Part shown: positions 25,172 to 32,757 of the stretch, piece after piece
Position numbering within the stretch: position 1 is the first letter of the stretch
Layout: each line of letters starts with the position of its first letter
Assembly: GCA_016207825.1 (NCBI GenBank)
Contig: JACQZI010000008.1
Location: 62,001 to 126,000, forward strand
DNA length: 64,000 bases
Origin: Planctomycetota bacterium
GTDB taxonomy: Bacteria; Planctomycetota; MHYJ01; JACQXL01; JACQZI01
Direction of reading: 5' to 3'
The notes under the pieces: model-generated
Told to the model about the DNA's origin: nothing
Seen by the model: only the letters and a program-made list of their open reading frames with translations
Databases searched by the model: none
Translations under genes and position numbers: made by a program

Positions 25172-25690
25172 ATGACATTATATACACATAAAAGACTTAT
25201 CCAGGTTTGTGGATTATTGCTGTTAATATGGGCGGGGATACTCGTTGTGGAGTTTATTGAACTGATTGGTGGGCTTAATGCGCTGAATAGGTGGATATCT
25301 GAAGCAAAATACGAAGAGCTTATCTCGAAATTGGAAAAAAAACGTCTTGAGCAATATATTTCTCTTATTTTTACCGTGCTTTTAATTGTCCCAAGCATAG
25401 TCACGGCATTAGGTCTTTGGTTTTATAAAAATTGGGCAAGGATATCAGCGGTTGTAATAAGCAGTATTTCTGCTTTGTTTGTTTTCTATGTGGGCATCAA
25501 GGCTTTTATAGCAGATTATAAGTTGCATAAATTGATTGAAGAGTCGGAGGGCAGTATTATGTGTATACTGCATGCTGATCCTCCTGTTATTTGGTATTTG
25601 ATGATAATAGCATGTGCTGTCTTTATTACAGTAGTTATGCTCAACAAAAACACCAAGCTCCTGTTCGAACGCAAAGGCAAGCTGGAATAA
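25172..25690 (+). CDS. Small polytopic membrane protein
   Basis: A 172-residue protein with about four hydrophobic segments: VCGLLLLIWAGILVVEFI near 11-28, LIFTVLLIVPSIVTALGLWF near 65-84, ISAVVISSISALFVFYVGI near 90-108 and VIWYLMIIACAVFITVVML near 138-156. A charged helix (SEAKYEELISKLEKKRLEQYI) joins the first two. No family is recognised. The promoter places the mRNA start almost at the ATG, so translation is probably leaderless. A gene-free island of about 1 kb follows. Confidence 0.7.
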   Translation: MTLYTHKRLIQVCGLLLLIWAGILVVEFIELIGGLNALNRWISEAKYEELISKLEKKRLEQYISLIFTVLLIVPSIVTALGLWFYKNWARISAVVISSISALFVFYVGIKAFIADYKLHKLIEESEGSIMCILHADPPVIWYLMIIACAVFITVVMLNKNTKLLFERKGKLE

Positions 25691-25728
25691 TAATTATCTT
25701 TTAGCTGTATTAACTCTGCGCTCTCCCG

Positions 25729-25848
25729 CCCCGACGTAATGTCGGGGACGAGGCTCCCGCCTATAATGGCGTCGCCCTTCGGGACGAACCTCGCCCGTAT
25801 GGGCGGGATGTCCGCCTGTGGGCGACGCCCCGATACATCGGGGCGGCT
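25729..25848. repeat. Composite palindromic element
   Basis: CCCCGACGTAATGTCGGGG (25729-25747) is followed by ACGAGGCTC, then CGCCCGTATGGGCG (25792-25805) and CCCCGATACATCGGGG. The 16-base junction GTCGGGG-A/C-CGAGGCTC (25741-25756) recurs at 43867-43882, and the CGCCC-n-GGGCG hairpin recurs at 43882-43895 and 26798-26811. The block therefore looks like a chain of mobile palindrome units. Confidence 0.75.
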
Positions 25849-26358
25849 GTGGCTAATCGTTCAGGGTAATAGGGGATAGGGCTGTTAACCCATCCTTTAT
25901 CCGAATAGGCGGTCAGGAGTATTCTTTAACCCATATCTCTTTAATCATACCATGGCTGGTCGTAATGATTAATAGGGGTGGGGTAGGTTAACCATCCGGC
26001 TATTCCGTATCATTCCGCTATCCTAATCCATTCATCCATCCGGCCAGTATATTTCCTTTAACCAGCCCGGACTATTCTTTAGAGTGGGGTAGAGTTATTG
26101 CCCCACTAGGTGGTCATGTAGATATAGTCAATAGGTCATAGTATTATTGTTCATTTTAGATAGTTATATCTCAGGCATGGGGTAGTTATATAGCTTATAG
26201 CGCATATAAATACAGACGGATGGATATATAGATAGTGCCGTAATGGCATAATTATACATTCTATAGGACAAATAATATATGCGGTTTTGGCAATATATAT
26301 AAGCATACATGGCATAAATATGGTGAGCAGGGGGCATAATGGCATAGAGGGGGGGAGA

Positions 26359-26375
26359 GGGGGGCCATGCCCCCC
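26359..26375. other. G/C-run hairpin in gene-free island A
   Basis: GGGGGG-CCATG-CCCCCC, continued outside by CATAG/CTATG (26343-26347 and 26376-26379), gives a strong stem. A very similar hairpin lies in the second island at 62675-62694. It is followed by TAGTATATATAG. Confidence 0.6.
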
Positions 26376-26769
26376 TATGGTAGTATATATAGTAGCCTGG
26401 TTTTAGGCGTTATACTACCTATTGTGGTCGTAAGAATGGATATCCGGCGGGAAATGGAGGCGGGAGAGGTGGAAGACAGAGGCGCATCTCGCGTCCCTAT
26501 GGGACCCCGGGTTGAGGGTAAGGAGAAGGTTAAGCAGGGATATTCTATAGGGGATTAATTATTATGGATAGAGTGAATAAGTGGCAGAGAAGGTGGCCGA
26601 TAAGGAAATAGGATGGGGTGGTAGATGGCAGGGGAGAGTGATTAAACGACTAAGGGTTTAATGGTTTAAGTGCTAATATCTTTATATGGTTAATTTATTA
26701 TCCGATAATAGTTGCAGGAGGTATTGGGAGAGATTAAAATACAGCCACAGATTCACTGATTAATAAAAC

Positions 26770-28185
26770 ATGAAACTAATTGTTCATTGCTCATTGCCGC
26801 CCATATGGGCGAACCTCGCCTTTGGCGGGTTCATTGCATCAATATTGGTGTTTGCCGGCTGTGAGGGGGCGAGCCGGGAAGAAGTTATTGCCGGGGGAAG
26901 CGGCACTCCCAAGCCGCCTTCCAACCTCAGAACCACTGCCATTCTTCCCACCCAGATAAGCCTTGCCTGGGATGATAATTCCACCAATGAAACCGGATTC
27001 AAATTAGAGCGTAAAAAGTCGACAGAAGAAGCGTATTCCCTGATTAAAACCCTTCCGGAAAATACGCTTGCCGGTTCTGATACAGGGCTTTTACCTGCGG
27101 CTTTGTATTCTTACCGCGTTAAAGCGTATAATAGCGCTGGAGACAGTGCTGCTTCCGCTGAAATACCGGTGCTTACACCGTGGCAGATTGATTCGATTGA
27201 TACGGTTAATTCCACAGGCAGATACAGTTCTATCGCGCTTGATTCTGTTAATGACATACATATTAGTTATTTTAACGAGACGTTAGGCGACTTGAAATAC
27301 GCCACTAATTCAAGCGGTGTCTGGAGTGCTATTACGCTTGAAGGGATTAATACGGTCGGTTCATTTACCTCCATCGCGGTCGATGAGAATAATAAGACGC
27401 ATATCAGCTACCGCAATGCCGATGCCGGAACCCTTAAATACGCCACCAATGCCACTAACGCATGGATTACTTCGGTAATTGATAACAGCGCGGATGTGGG
27501 TGAATATACCTCTATCGCTACGGATGCCAACAGCAAGGTGTATATAAGTTATTACGATATTACCCATACCTCGCTTATGTATGCGACCAACGTTTCCGGC
27601 ACATGGGTAACCGCCACCATTGATAATAGCGGCGATGTCGGCAAATACACTTCTATCGCGGTTGATTCGGTTTTCGGAGTTCACATCAGCTATTTTGATG
27701 AGACCAATACCGCGCTCAAGTATGCCTATAACGTAACAGGCACATGGAATACGGTTTTTGTAACGGACGCCGCTGAACCGGTTAACGAGGGCAGCTATAC
27801 TTCCATAGGCGTAACTTCTGCCGGTAAGATTTTTATCAGTTATTTTGATGATACCAATAATTCACTCAAGTGCGCCACCAATAAGTTAGGCAATTGGGAT
27901 GTTTTTACCATCGATTCAAACGTTGATGCGGGTGGATATAATTCGCTAAAGTTAAGTGAAGATGGTATTGCTTATATTGCCTATTATGATATGACAAATC
28001 TTGATTTGCGCTATGCTACTTTTTATATCACTTCAGAATTTGTCAACATCACCACGTATCCTGCGGTGGATAGCTCCGGGGATGTCGGGCAGTATTGTTC
28101 CATAGCGATAGACTCGGATAAAGGGATTTATATCAGCTATTACGACCTGACCAATGGCGACCTCAAATGCGCCATCGGGAGATAA
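26770..28185 (+). CDS. Predicted lipoprotein: fibronectin type III domain plus repeat propeller
   Basis: A 471-residue secreted protein. The N-terminal hydrophobic stretch ends in LVFAGC (Cys near 31), a plausible lipidation site. A fibronectin type III domain covers about 48-132 (PSNLRTTAILPTQISLAWDDNSTNETGFKLER). Six or seven repeats of about 47 residues follow, each with TSIAVD...HISYFDxTxxxLKYATNxSGTW and IDNSGDVG, probably a beta-propeller. No enzyme motif is seen; adhesion or surface display is a guess. The first codons contain a palindromic repeat (26798-26830), so the true start is less certain, and no strong Shine-Dalgarno precedes ATG 26770. Confidence 0.75.
   Translation: MKLIVHCSLPPIWANLAFGGFIASILVFAGCEGASREEVIAGGSGTPKPPSNLRTTAILPTQISLAWDDNSTNETGFKLERKKSTEEAYSLIKTLPENTLAGSDTGLLPAALYSYRVKAYNSAGDSAASAEIPVLTPWQIDSIDTVNSTGRYSSIALDSVNDIHISYFNETLGDLKYATNSSGVWSAITLEGINTVGSFTSIAVDENNKTHISYRNADAGTLKYATNATNAWITSVIDNSADVGEYTSIATDANSKVYISYYDITHTSLMYATNVSGTWVTATIDNSGDVGKYTSIAVDSVFGVHISYFDETNTALKYAYNVTGTWNTVFVTDAAEPVNEGSYTSIGVTSAGKIFISYFDDTNNSLKCATNKLGNWDVFTIDSNVDAGGYNSLKLSEDGIAYIAYYDMTNLDLRYATFYITSEFVNITTYPAVDSSGDVGQYCSIAIDSDKGIYISYYDLTNGDLKCAIGR
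26798..26830. repeat. Palindromic element inside a signal peptide
   Basis: CGCCCATATGGGCG (26798-26811) plus CGCC-TTT-GGCG encode the residues PPIWANLAFGG within the signal peptide of the FN3 lipoprotein. The element is bordered by TCATTGC on both sides (26791-26797 and 26831-26837), within the longer direct repeat GTTCATTGC (26782-26790 and 26829-26837), as if it had been inserted with target duplication. Confidence 0.65.
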
Positions 28186-28198
28186 CCTCAAAGGCGAA

Positions 28199-28280
28199 TG
28201 CTAACACGAATCCCACGAATGGAACGAATCTCACAAATAATTCGTTTTATTCGCCATATTCGTGTTATTCGTGTTCTCTT
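28199..28280. repeat. CACGAAT word array in two inverted halves (possible bidirectional terminator)
   Basis: Between two convergent genes, about three ACGAAT-type words read one way (28206-28232) and about four ATTCGT-type words read the other (28240-28275). The halves can pair into a long imperfect stem. The position between converging genes suits a bidirectional terminator; the word texture matches 44220-44300. Confidence 0.5.
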
Positions 28281-28308
28281 CTTTGCGACTCTGTGGCAAA
28301 TTAAGGTG

Positions 28309-29943
28309 TCAATCCTTCAGCAATAGTTTCACCACTTCATCCTGGAACTTCCGCGCATTGGAGAGGTCGGAGAAGTTGTTTATTATTATGGAGAAGGCAT
28401 AGTTTTTGTGGTTAGTGATATAACCTGAAAGGGCGGAGACTCCGCTGATATAACCGGTTTTTGCCCAGACGGTTTTGGCCAGCCCTTTGCCGTTAATGCG
28501 GTTTTTCAGGCTTCCGTCATCCCCGTTGGCGGGGAGTGTTTCTATGAAATCTTTACCGTATTTCTGGCTGGCAATATAGCGCAGGAGTTTTACCATCGCG
28601 TCCGGCGTGATTTTATTGCCTCTTGATAATCCGGAACCGTCCACCTGTTCGTAGGTTTTCGTGCTTGTTACGATTTTCTGCCCCAGAAGGAATTTTTCTA
28701 TCTGTGCCGCGCCGCCTTTAAATGAGCCGGAGCTTCTGAAATAAGAGCCGAGTGTTTTCAGTATCTGTTCGGCGTAAAAATTTTGGCTGTTTTTATTGGT
28801 GACCGTTATGGTGGTTAATAAATCCGTCTTGGATGATGCCAACTCTGTCAGGTGATCTGATTTCCGGTTATAGGTTTTATCCGTTAACTTGATTTCGCCA
28901 AGGACAGGGATGGATTTTTTACGGGAAAAAGTTTCCTTTAAGACCGTCCCGAAATAAAGCGGCGGGTTTTCTATGGTGATTGATTCCTTATACGGCTCGG
29001 CATGGATATAAAATCTACCGCTGATAACGATGGTGTTTGTACTTTCTTTCCGGCGCAGACTGACTGCGTGGTTGGAACTGCGCGTCGTTGAACTACAGTC
29101 ATTAATTATTGTTACATAATCGGTATTTGGCTCAAGGCGGTAGGATACCTCATCTTTTTTATCATTATAATAAACCGTGATATCGATGCAGTTGTCGTTA
29201 AAGGAAACCCCGCCAACCGGTGCGCAATACCAGGCGGAAAGCTGGTTTTCCGGCCAGGAGCATACCAGGTATTCGCGGTCAAAGGCAGTGTCGTCAATGA
29301 TGATATTTCCTTCTACCCGGTTGATTCCCAGTTTTTTCAGTATCTTTACCCATTCCTCAAAGACCGCCGTGGAATTGCCGTTATAGAACCTGCCGGAAAT
29401 ATTCGGGTTGCCGTTGCTTTTGACTATCAAGTTCCCTTTGAGCGCACCGTCTATAACCGGCCCCTGGCGGTAAAGGGTGGTTTCGTATTTAAAATCAGGA
29501 CCTAAAAGGCATAAAGCCGCGCCGGTGGTAAACACCTTAAGGTTAGAGGCCGGCATGAGTGGGGTGCCGGAGTTTTTATCACAGATTACCTTATTATCAT
29601 TAAGCGAAACCGCCTTGATTCCTATTTTTGCCTTGGAGAGGTGGTATTTACTTACAAGGCGTGAAATCTTTTCCCCCATTTCGCGGCAGGCGGCGGCATC
29701 GATTGTTTCTTCAGGGTACGGAACGGGTTTTAATTCAGGAGGGAGGTAATTATGGCTGTTTTGTATGCTGATGGGGTTAGCGGCAGAACTAGTATTGTTA
29801 TCCCTTGCGGAAACCGTGATGAATACCAAAAGAGTGCATAGTAAGACCAGGAGAGGAATTATTTTTAGGATTGATGCCTGTCTGCCAAAGAGACTGGGTA
29901 AGGCCTTTTTTATTTCAGGAGCTTGGGTGATTTGGTTATACAT
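28309..29943 (-). CDS. dacB: D-alanyl-D-alanine carboxypeptidase/endopeptidase (PBP4, family S13)
   Basis: A 544-residue class C penicillin-binding protein that trims or cleaves peptidoglycan cross-links. A membrane/signal helix lies at about 27-47 (KIIPLLVLLCTLLVFITVSA). The active-site SxxK is S-N-L-K in PLMPASNLKVFTTGAALCLLG near 128-135; a second motif of the SxN type is expected around SGLSRGN near 440, and KTG is in VWAKTGYISGVSALSGYI near 495. The large insert domain between SxxK and SxN is typical of PBP4. The start overlaps the gpsA end by 34 bases. Confidence 0.93.
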   Translation of the reverse strand: MYNQITQAPEIKKALPSLFGRQASILKIIPLLVLLCTLLVFITVSARDNNTSSAANPISIQNSHNYLPPELKPVPYPEETIDAAACREMGEKISRLVSKYHLSKAKIGIKAVSLNDNKVICDKNSGTPLMPASNLKVFTTGAALCLLGPDFKYETTLYRQGPVIDGALKGNLIVKSNGNPNISGRFYNGNSTAVFEEWVKILKKLGINRVEGNIIIDDTAFDREYLVCSWPENQLSAWYCAPVGGVSFNDNCIDITVYYNDKKDEVSYRLEPNTDYVTIINDCSSTTRSSNHAVSLRRKESTNTIVISGRFYIHAEPYKESITIENPPLYFGTVLKETFSRKKSIPVLGEIKLTDKTYNRKSDHLTELASSKTDLLTTITVTNKNSQNFYAEQILKTLGSYFRSSGSFKGGAAQIEKFLLGQKIVTSTKTYEQVDGSGLSRGNKITPDAMVKLLRYIASQKYGKDFIETLPANGDDGSLKNRINGKGLAKTVWAKTGYISGVSALSGYITNHKNYAFSIIINNFSDLSNARKFQDEVVKLLLKD

Positions 29944-30941
29944 AAGTCCTCGGTCTCGCTTTTCGCACGGCGTCCCATTAAATCGCGAACGGCCTGTTTC
30001 GGGTCTTTACGGCGGAACAGGATATTATAGACTTCCTTTGTTATCGGCATTTCTATTTTGTATTGATTAGACAATTTTATCGCGGCCTTTGTCGTCCAGA
30101 CGCCTTCCGCAACCATCTCCATGGAAGCCATGATTTGCCTGAGTGTTTTGCCCTGCCCGAGTTGCATTCCGACCGCGCGGTTCCTGCCGTGGGGTGAGAC
30201 ACAGGTGGTGATGAGGTCGCCCAGCCCGGAAAGGCCGAAGAATGTGTTTTGATGCGCGCCCATGGCTTTGCCAAGCCGTGCGATTTCAGCCAGCCCGCGG
30301 GTTAAAAGAGCTGATTTGGTGTTGTCGCCCAGCTTCAGCCCGTCGCAGATGCCGGCGGCAATGGCGATGATATTCTTTATAGCGCCGCCCAGTTCCACTC
30401 CCGTAATATCCGAATGGGTATAAGGGCGGAAATGGCTGTTCATAAATGCGGATTGCGCCATTTTTGCCAGTTCCATATTCTTAGAGGCAATGACCACGCT
30501 TGCCGGGAGGCCGCGGCTGACTTCTTCCGCGTGGCTGGGGCCGGAAAGGACAGCAATTTTATCCGTTCCCAATACTTCCGTTATTATCTCACTTGGGCGT
30601 TTAAGCGTTCCCATTTCCAACCCTTTGGCTACGGAGACGATGGGGATGGTAGATTTTAGATTGTAGATTTTAGTTTTTAGTTTGGATAAAACCGAGCGCG
30701 AGTATTGGGTGGGAATAGCCATGACCACCAGGTTACAGGTTATAAGTTGTAAGTTAGAGGTTATTTTGATAGAAGAGGGGAGTTTGATGCCGGGGAGGAA
30801 TTTCGTGTTTTCCCGTTTCTTTGCCATAAGGCGGGCGTAATCAGGGAAATTGCTCCAGAGCGTTACGTTATGCCCGTTCTTATCCAGGAGCAGAGCTATC
30901 GCCGTTCCCCAGCCGCCGTCGCCTAAAACTAATATGTTCAT
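29910..30941 (-). CDS. gpsA: Glycerol-3-phosphate dehydrogenase [NAD(P)+], with word-repeat coding segments
   Basis: A 343-residue enzyme that makes sn-glycerol 3-phosphate for phospholipids. The Rossmann motif VLGDGGWGTAIALLL (5-19), the substrate region SVAKGLEMGTLKRPSEII near 103, VLSGPSHAEEVSRGLPASVVIAS near 135, GAIKNIIAIAAGICDGL near 190 and TRGLAEIARLG/GLSGLGDLITTCVSPHGRNRAVG are intact. Two loops, residues 61-70 (TSNLQLITCN) and 88-99 (LKTKIYNLKSTI), are encoded by repetitive word arrays like those seen in spacers. It precedes dacB and follows plsY, as part of a lipid/envelope cluster. Confidence 0.96.
   Translation of the reverse strand: MNILVLGDGGWGTAIALLLDKNGHNVTLWSNFPDYARLMAKKRENTKFLPGIKLPSSIKITSNLQLITCNLVVMAIPTQYSRSVLSKLKTKIYNLKSTIPIVSVAKGLEMGTLKRPSEIITEVLGTDKIAVLSGPSHAEEVSRGLPASVVIASKNMELAKMAQSAFMNSHFRPYTHSDITGVELGGAIKNIIAIAAGICDGLKLGDNTKSALLTRGLAEIARLGKAMGAHQNTFFGLSGLGDLITTCVSPHGRNRAVGMQLGQGKTLRQIMASMEMVAEGVWTTKAAIKLSNQYKIEMPITKEVYNILFRRKDPKQAVRDLMGRRAKSETEDLCITKSPKLLK
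30648..30762. repeat. Two word arrays inside the gpsA coding sequence
   Basis: At 30649-30684 the plus strand reads variants of TAGATTTTAGATTG and TAGTTTTTAGTTT; at 30731-30762 it reads variants of GGTTACAGGTTATAAGTTG. Both are runs of degenerate 7-9 base words starting with a G/A-TT-rich core. They encode short surface loops of GpsA and leave the frame open. Confidence 0.65.
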
Positions 30942-30946
30942 AACAA

Positions 30947-30998
30947 TAGTTCAATGGTTCAAATGTTCAACAGTTCAATAGTTTCCGCCTTTGGCGGA
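30947..30998. repeat. GTTCAA word array with a GGCGGA palindrome
   Basis: Four GTTCAA words spaced by 8-10 bases (30954-30979) are followed by TCCGCCTTTGGCGGA (30984-30998). The block fills the spacer between plsY and gpsA. Confidence 0.6.
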
Positions 30999-31005
30999 CA
31001 ATAGG

Positions 31006-31728
31006 TTAAGGGTTTAATGTTTTATCGTCTTTTCGCCGTCTAAAGTTGACCTTAGGTTCTGTTCCAGCCATTAATCGTTTTATGTTAGGGATATGTTTGA
31101 TAATAATCAATGCGACAATAAAACTTGTCGCATATAAAATCGGAATATAATTATATCGGACTAAAGGAAGTCCGAGTATCGGTTGTTGAATTATTGTTTC
31201 TCCGAAAGTAAATAATAACCATAAATTAATAAGCAGAAGAAAAGATGATAATATTGATGCCAAGGAAATATATCTAAAAATGATAACCAATAATAGCCAA
31301 ATACATAATGAAATTATTGTTAGAAATGGCATAATAATGATGAAAAAGCCAAATGACGTTGCGATGCCTTTTCCTCCTTTGAATTTAAACCAGACAGGAA
31401 AGATATGCCCAAAAACAGATAAGAATCCGCACTGTATGGAGACTTCAAATGATATTACGCCTTCAAAAAGAGAATACCTATCTCCGGCTAAGTGAAACAT
31501 AATGAGAAATGCTAAAACAAAAGCACCTACTCCCTTAAAAGCATCTAATAGGAATGCTAAAATTCCGATTGGCCATCCCATAACACGAGCCACATTCGTT
31601 GCACCGATATTGCCGCTGCCGATGGTGCGGATATCAATTCCCTTAGCAAGCTTTACGATAATATAGCCGAACGGAATAGAGCCAATAAGATATCCGGCAA
31701 GAGCGCAAATTATGTGGTAGGTTTCCAT
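31006..31728 (-). CDS. plsY: Glycerol-3-phosphate acyltransferase
   Basis: A 240-residue polytopic membrane enzyme that moves an acyl group from acyl phosphate to glycerol 3-phosphate. Three conserved cytoplasmic motifs are present: GSIPFGYIIVKLAKGIDIRTIGSGNIGATNVARVMG near 16-51, FGHIFPVWFKFKGGKGIATSFGFF near 106-130 and a C-terminal IKHIPNIKRLMAGTEPKV. A mild insert after the second membrane segment (LFEGVISFEVSIQ) makes it longer than the usual 200 residues. Paired with gpsA, it supplies lysophosphatidate. The start overlaps the gmhA stop (TAATG). Confidence 0.95.
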   Translation of the reverse strand: METYHIICALAGYLIGSIPFGYIIVKLAKGIDIRTIGSGNIGATNVARVMGWPIGILAFLLDAFKGVGAFVLAFLIMFHLAGDRYSLFEGVISFEVSIQCGFLSVFGHIFPVWFKFKGGKGIATSFGFFIIIMPFLTIISLCIWLLLVIIFRYISLASILSSFLLLINLWLLFTFGETIIQQPILGLPLVRYNYIPILYATSFIVALIIIKHIPNIKRLMAGTEPKVNFRRRKDDKTLNP

Positions 31729-32306
31729 TAGAATGATGCTTCAATTAACCCGCAAATCACGTGCCCGACTGTGATATGGCATTCCTGTATGCGGGCAGTG
31801 GTGTTTGACGGTGCGCAGAAGGCGAAGTCAACTATGTCTTTTAGTTTTCCCCCGTCTTGGCCGGTAAGCCCGATTGTTTTTACATGGAGCTTTTTGCATA
31901 ATTTGACCGCTTCCAGCACGTTGGGGGAGTTCCCGCTGGTCGAGATGGCAATCGCGACGTCGCCTTTTTTTGCCAGCGCCTGTATCTGCCAGCTGAAAAC
32001 AGAATCAAACCCGTAATCGTTGGCGATAGCGGTAATCAAGGAGGTGTTGGTGGTCAAGGCGATAGCCGGCAGGGGATGCCGCTTATCCTTAGTGAAGCGC
32101 CCGATTAATTCCGCGGCAATATGCTGTGAATCGGCGGCGCTACCGCCGTTACCGAATAGTATTATTTTATTCCCCCTTTTTAAGGCAGTAATTGTCAGTT
32201 CGGCAAGGCGAGTGATAAACGGCGCGCAATCTACCAGCATGTAATTTGACTGGCAAGCTTCCAGCAGACTTTCCTTGGTAAGAGAGAGCAGATTATTTTT
32301 TCTCAT
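31728..32306 (-). CDS. gmhA: Sedoheptulose-7-phosphate isomerase (SIS domain)
   Basis: A 192-residue isomerase that converts sedoheptulose 7-phosphate to D-glycero-D-manno-heptose 7-phosphate, the first step to ADP-heptose for LPS core. SIS-domain motifs are [25 protein letters not shown] near 46-70 and [18 protein letters not shown] near 115-132; the catalytic residues in [20 protein letters not shown] near 168-187 (Glu and His) are intact. HldE, which acts later in the pathway, is two genes upstream; the phosphatase gmhB is not in this window. Confidence 0.95.
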   Translation of the reverse strand: MRKNNLLSLTKESLLEACQSNYMLVDCAPFITRLAELTITALKRGNKIILFGNGGSAADSQHIAAELIGRFTKDKRHPLPAIALTTNTSLITAIANDYGFDSVFSWQIQALAKKGDVAIAISTSGNSPNVLEAVKLCKKLHVKTIGLTGQDGGKLKDIVDFAFCAPSNTTARIQECHITVGHVICGLIEASF

Positions 32307-32757
32307 CTTTTAACGCTTTCTCTAAATCGTCTTTTAGTTTTTTGGCTTTAATCATTGCCTGGATAAGCTGTTTTTCCTCTTCTTCAGGCAGGTTTTTGGG
32401 CCGGGTTTGGTAGGCCTTAATCAGGTTGTCTATGATTTTCTGGGCATTTTGCTGGATAATGCGGGCAATATCCTCTTTTGAAGGCACACGGCTTTTAAGG
32501 CGGACGCGCGGGCCCGAATAGTAATCTAATGATTCCATTTCCTCTGTTTCTTCCGGGTCGTTTTCCCACGGGGCTTCCTTGAATTGCTGCACGACCAGCC
32601 GCCCATCGTTTTTTACTAATTCAGTAAATTCTTCAAGAGTTGGCATATTCGGAGTGTTTTCGTCCCGCAGTGTTTCCCAGAGCTTCTTTACCGGGACAAA
32701 GAAATCCACGGCGGTTTCCAAATCAGCAATAATCATATCAACGATAGTATGTTTCAT
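32293..32757 (-). CDS. Hypothetical protein in the heptose operon
   Basis: A 154-residue, highly charged, probably helical and cytosolic protein without a signal peptide. The acidic centre ([27 protein letters not shown]) separates two helical parts; the end is a Lys/Glu-rich helix (ALKDEKK). No family is recognised. It overlaps hldE by four bases upstream and gmhA by 14 bases downstream, so it must be translated with them; a role connected with heptose synthesis is possible but unproven. Confidence 0.75.
   Translation of the reverse strand: MKHTIVDMIIADLETAVDFFVPVKKLWETLRDENTPNMPTLEEFTELVKNDGRLVVQQFKEAPWENDPEETEEMESLDYYSGPRVRLKSRVPSKEDIARIIQQNAQKIIDNLIKAYQTRPKNLPEEEEKQLIQAMIKAKKLKDDLEKALKDEKK

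Larger units (their letters stand above)
25691..26769. other. Gene-free island A
   Basis: No convincing gene in about 1.08 kb. It opens with a block of palindromic elements (25729-25848), continues with pyrimidine-rich words around ATCC/TTAACC (25880-26060), then TAT/GG-rich low-complexity sequence with a strong G/C hairpin (26359-26375), purine-rich sequence (26430-26640) and TTTAA words (26641-26680). A 63-codon open frame at 26367-26558 has no Shine-Dalgarno and an odd composition and is not called. Its texture matches the other island at 62152-63024. Confidence 0.7.

Noticed and set aside
26367-26558. 63-codon frame in gene-free island A
   Set aside because: It starts inside the G/C-run hairpin, has no ribosome site and an unusual composition; a peptide is unlikely.
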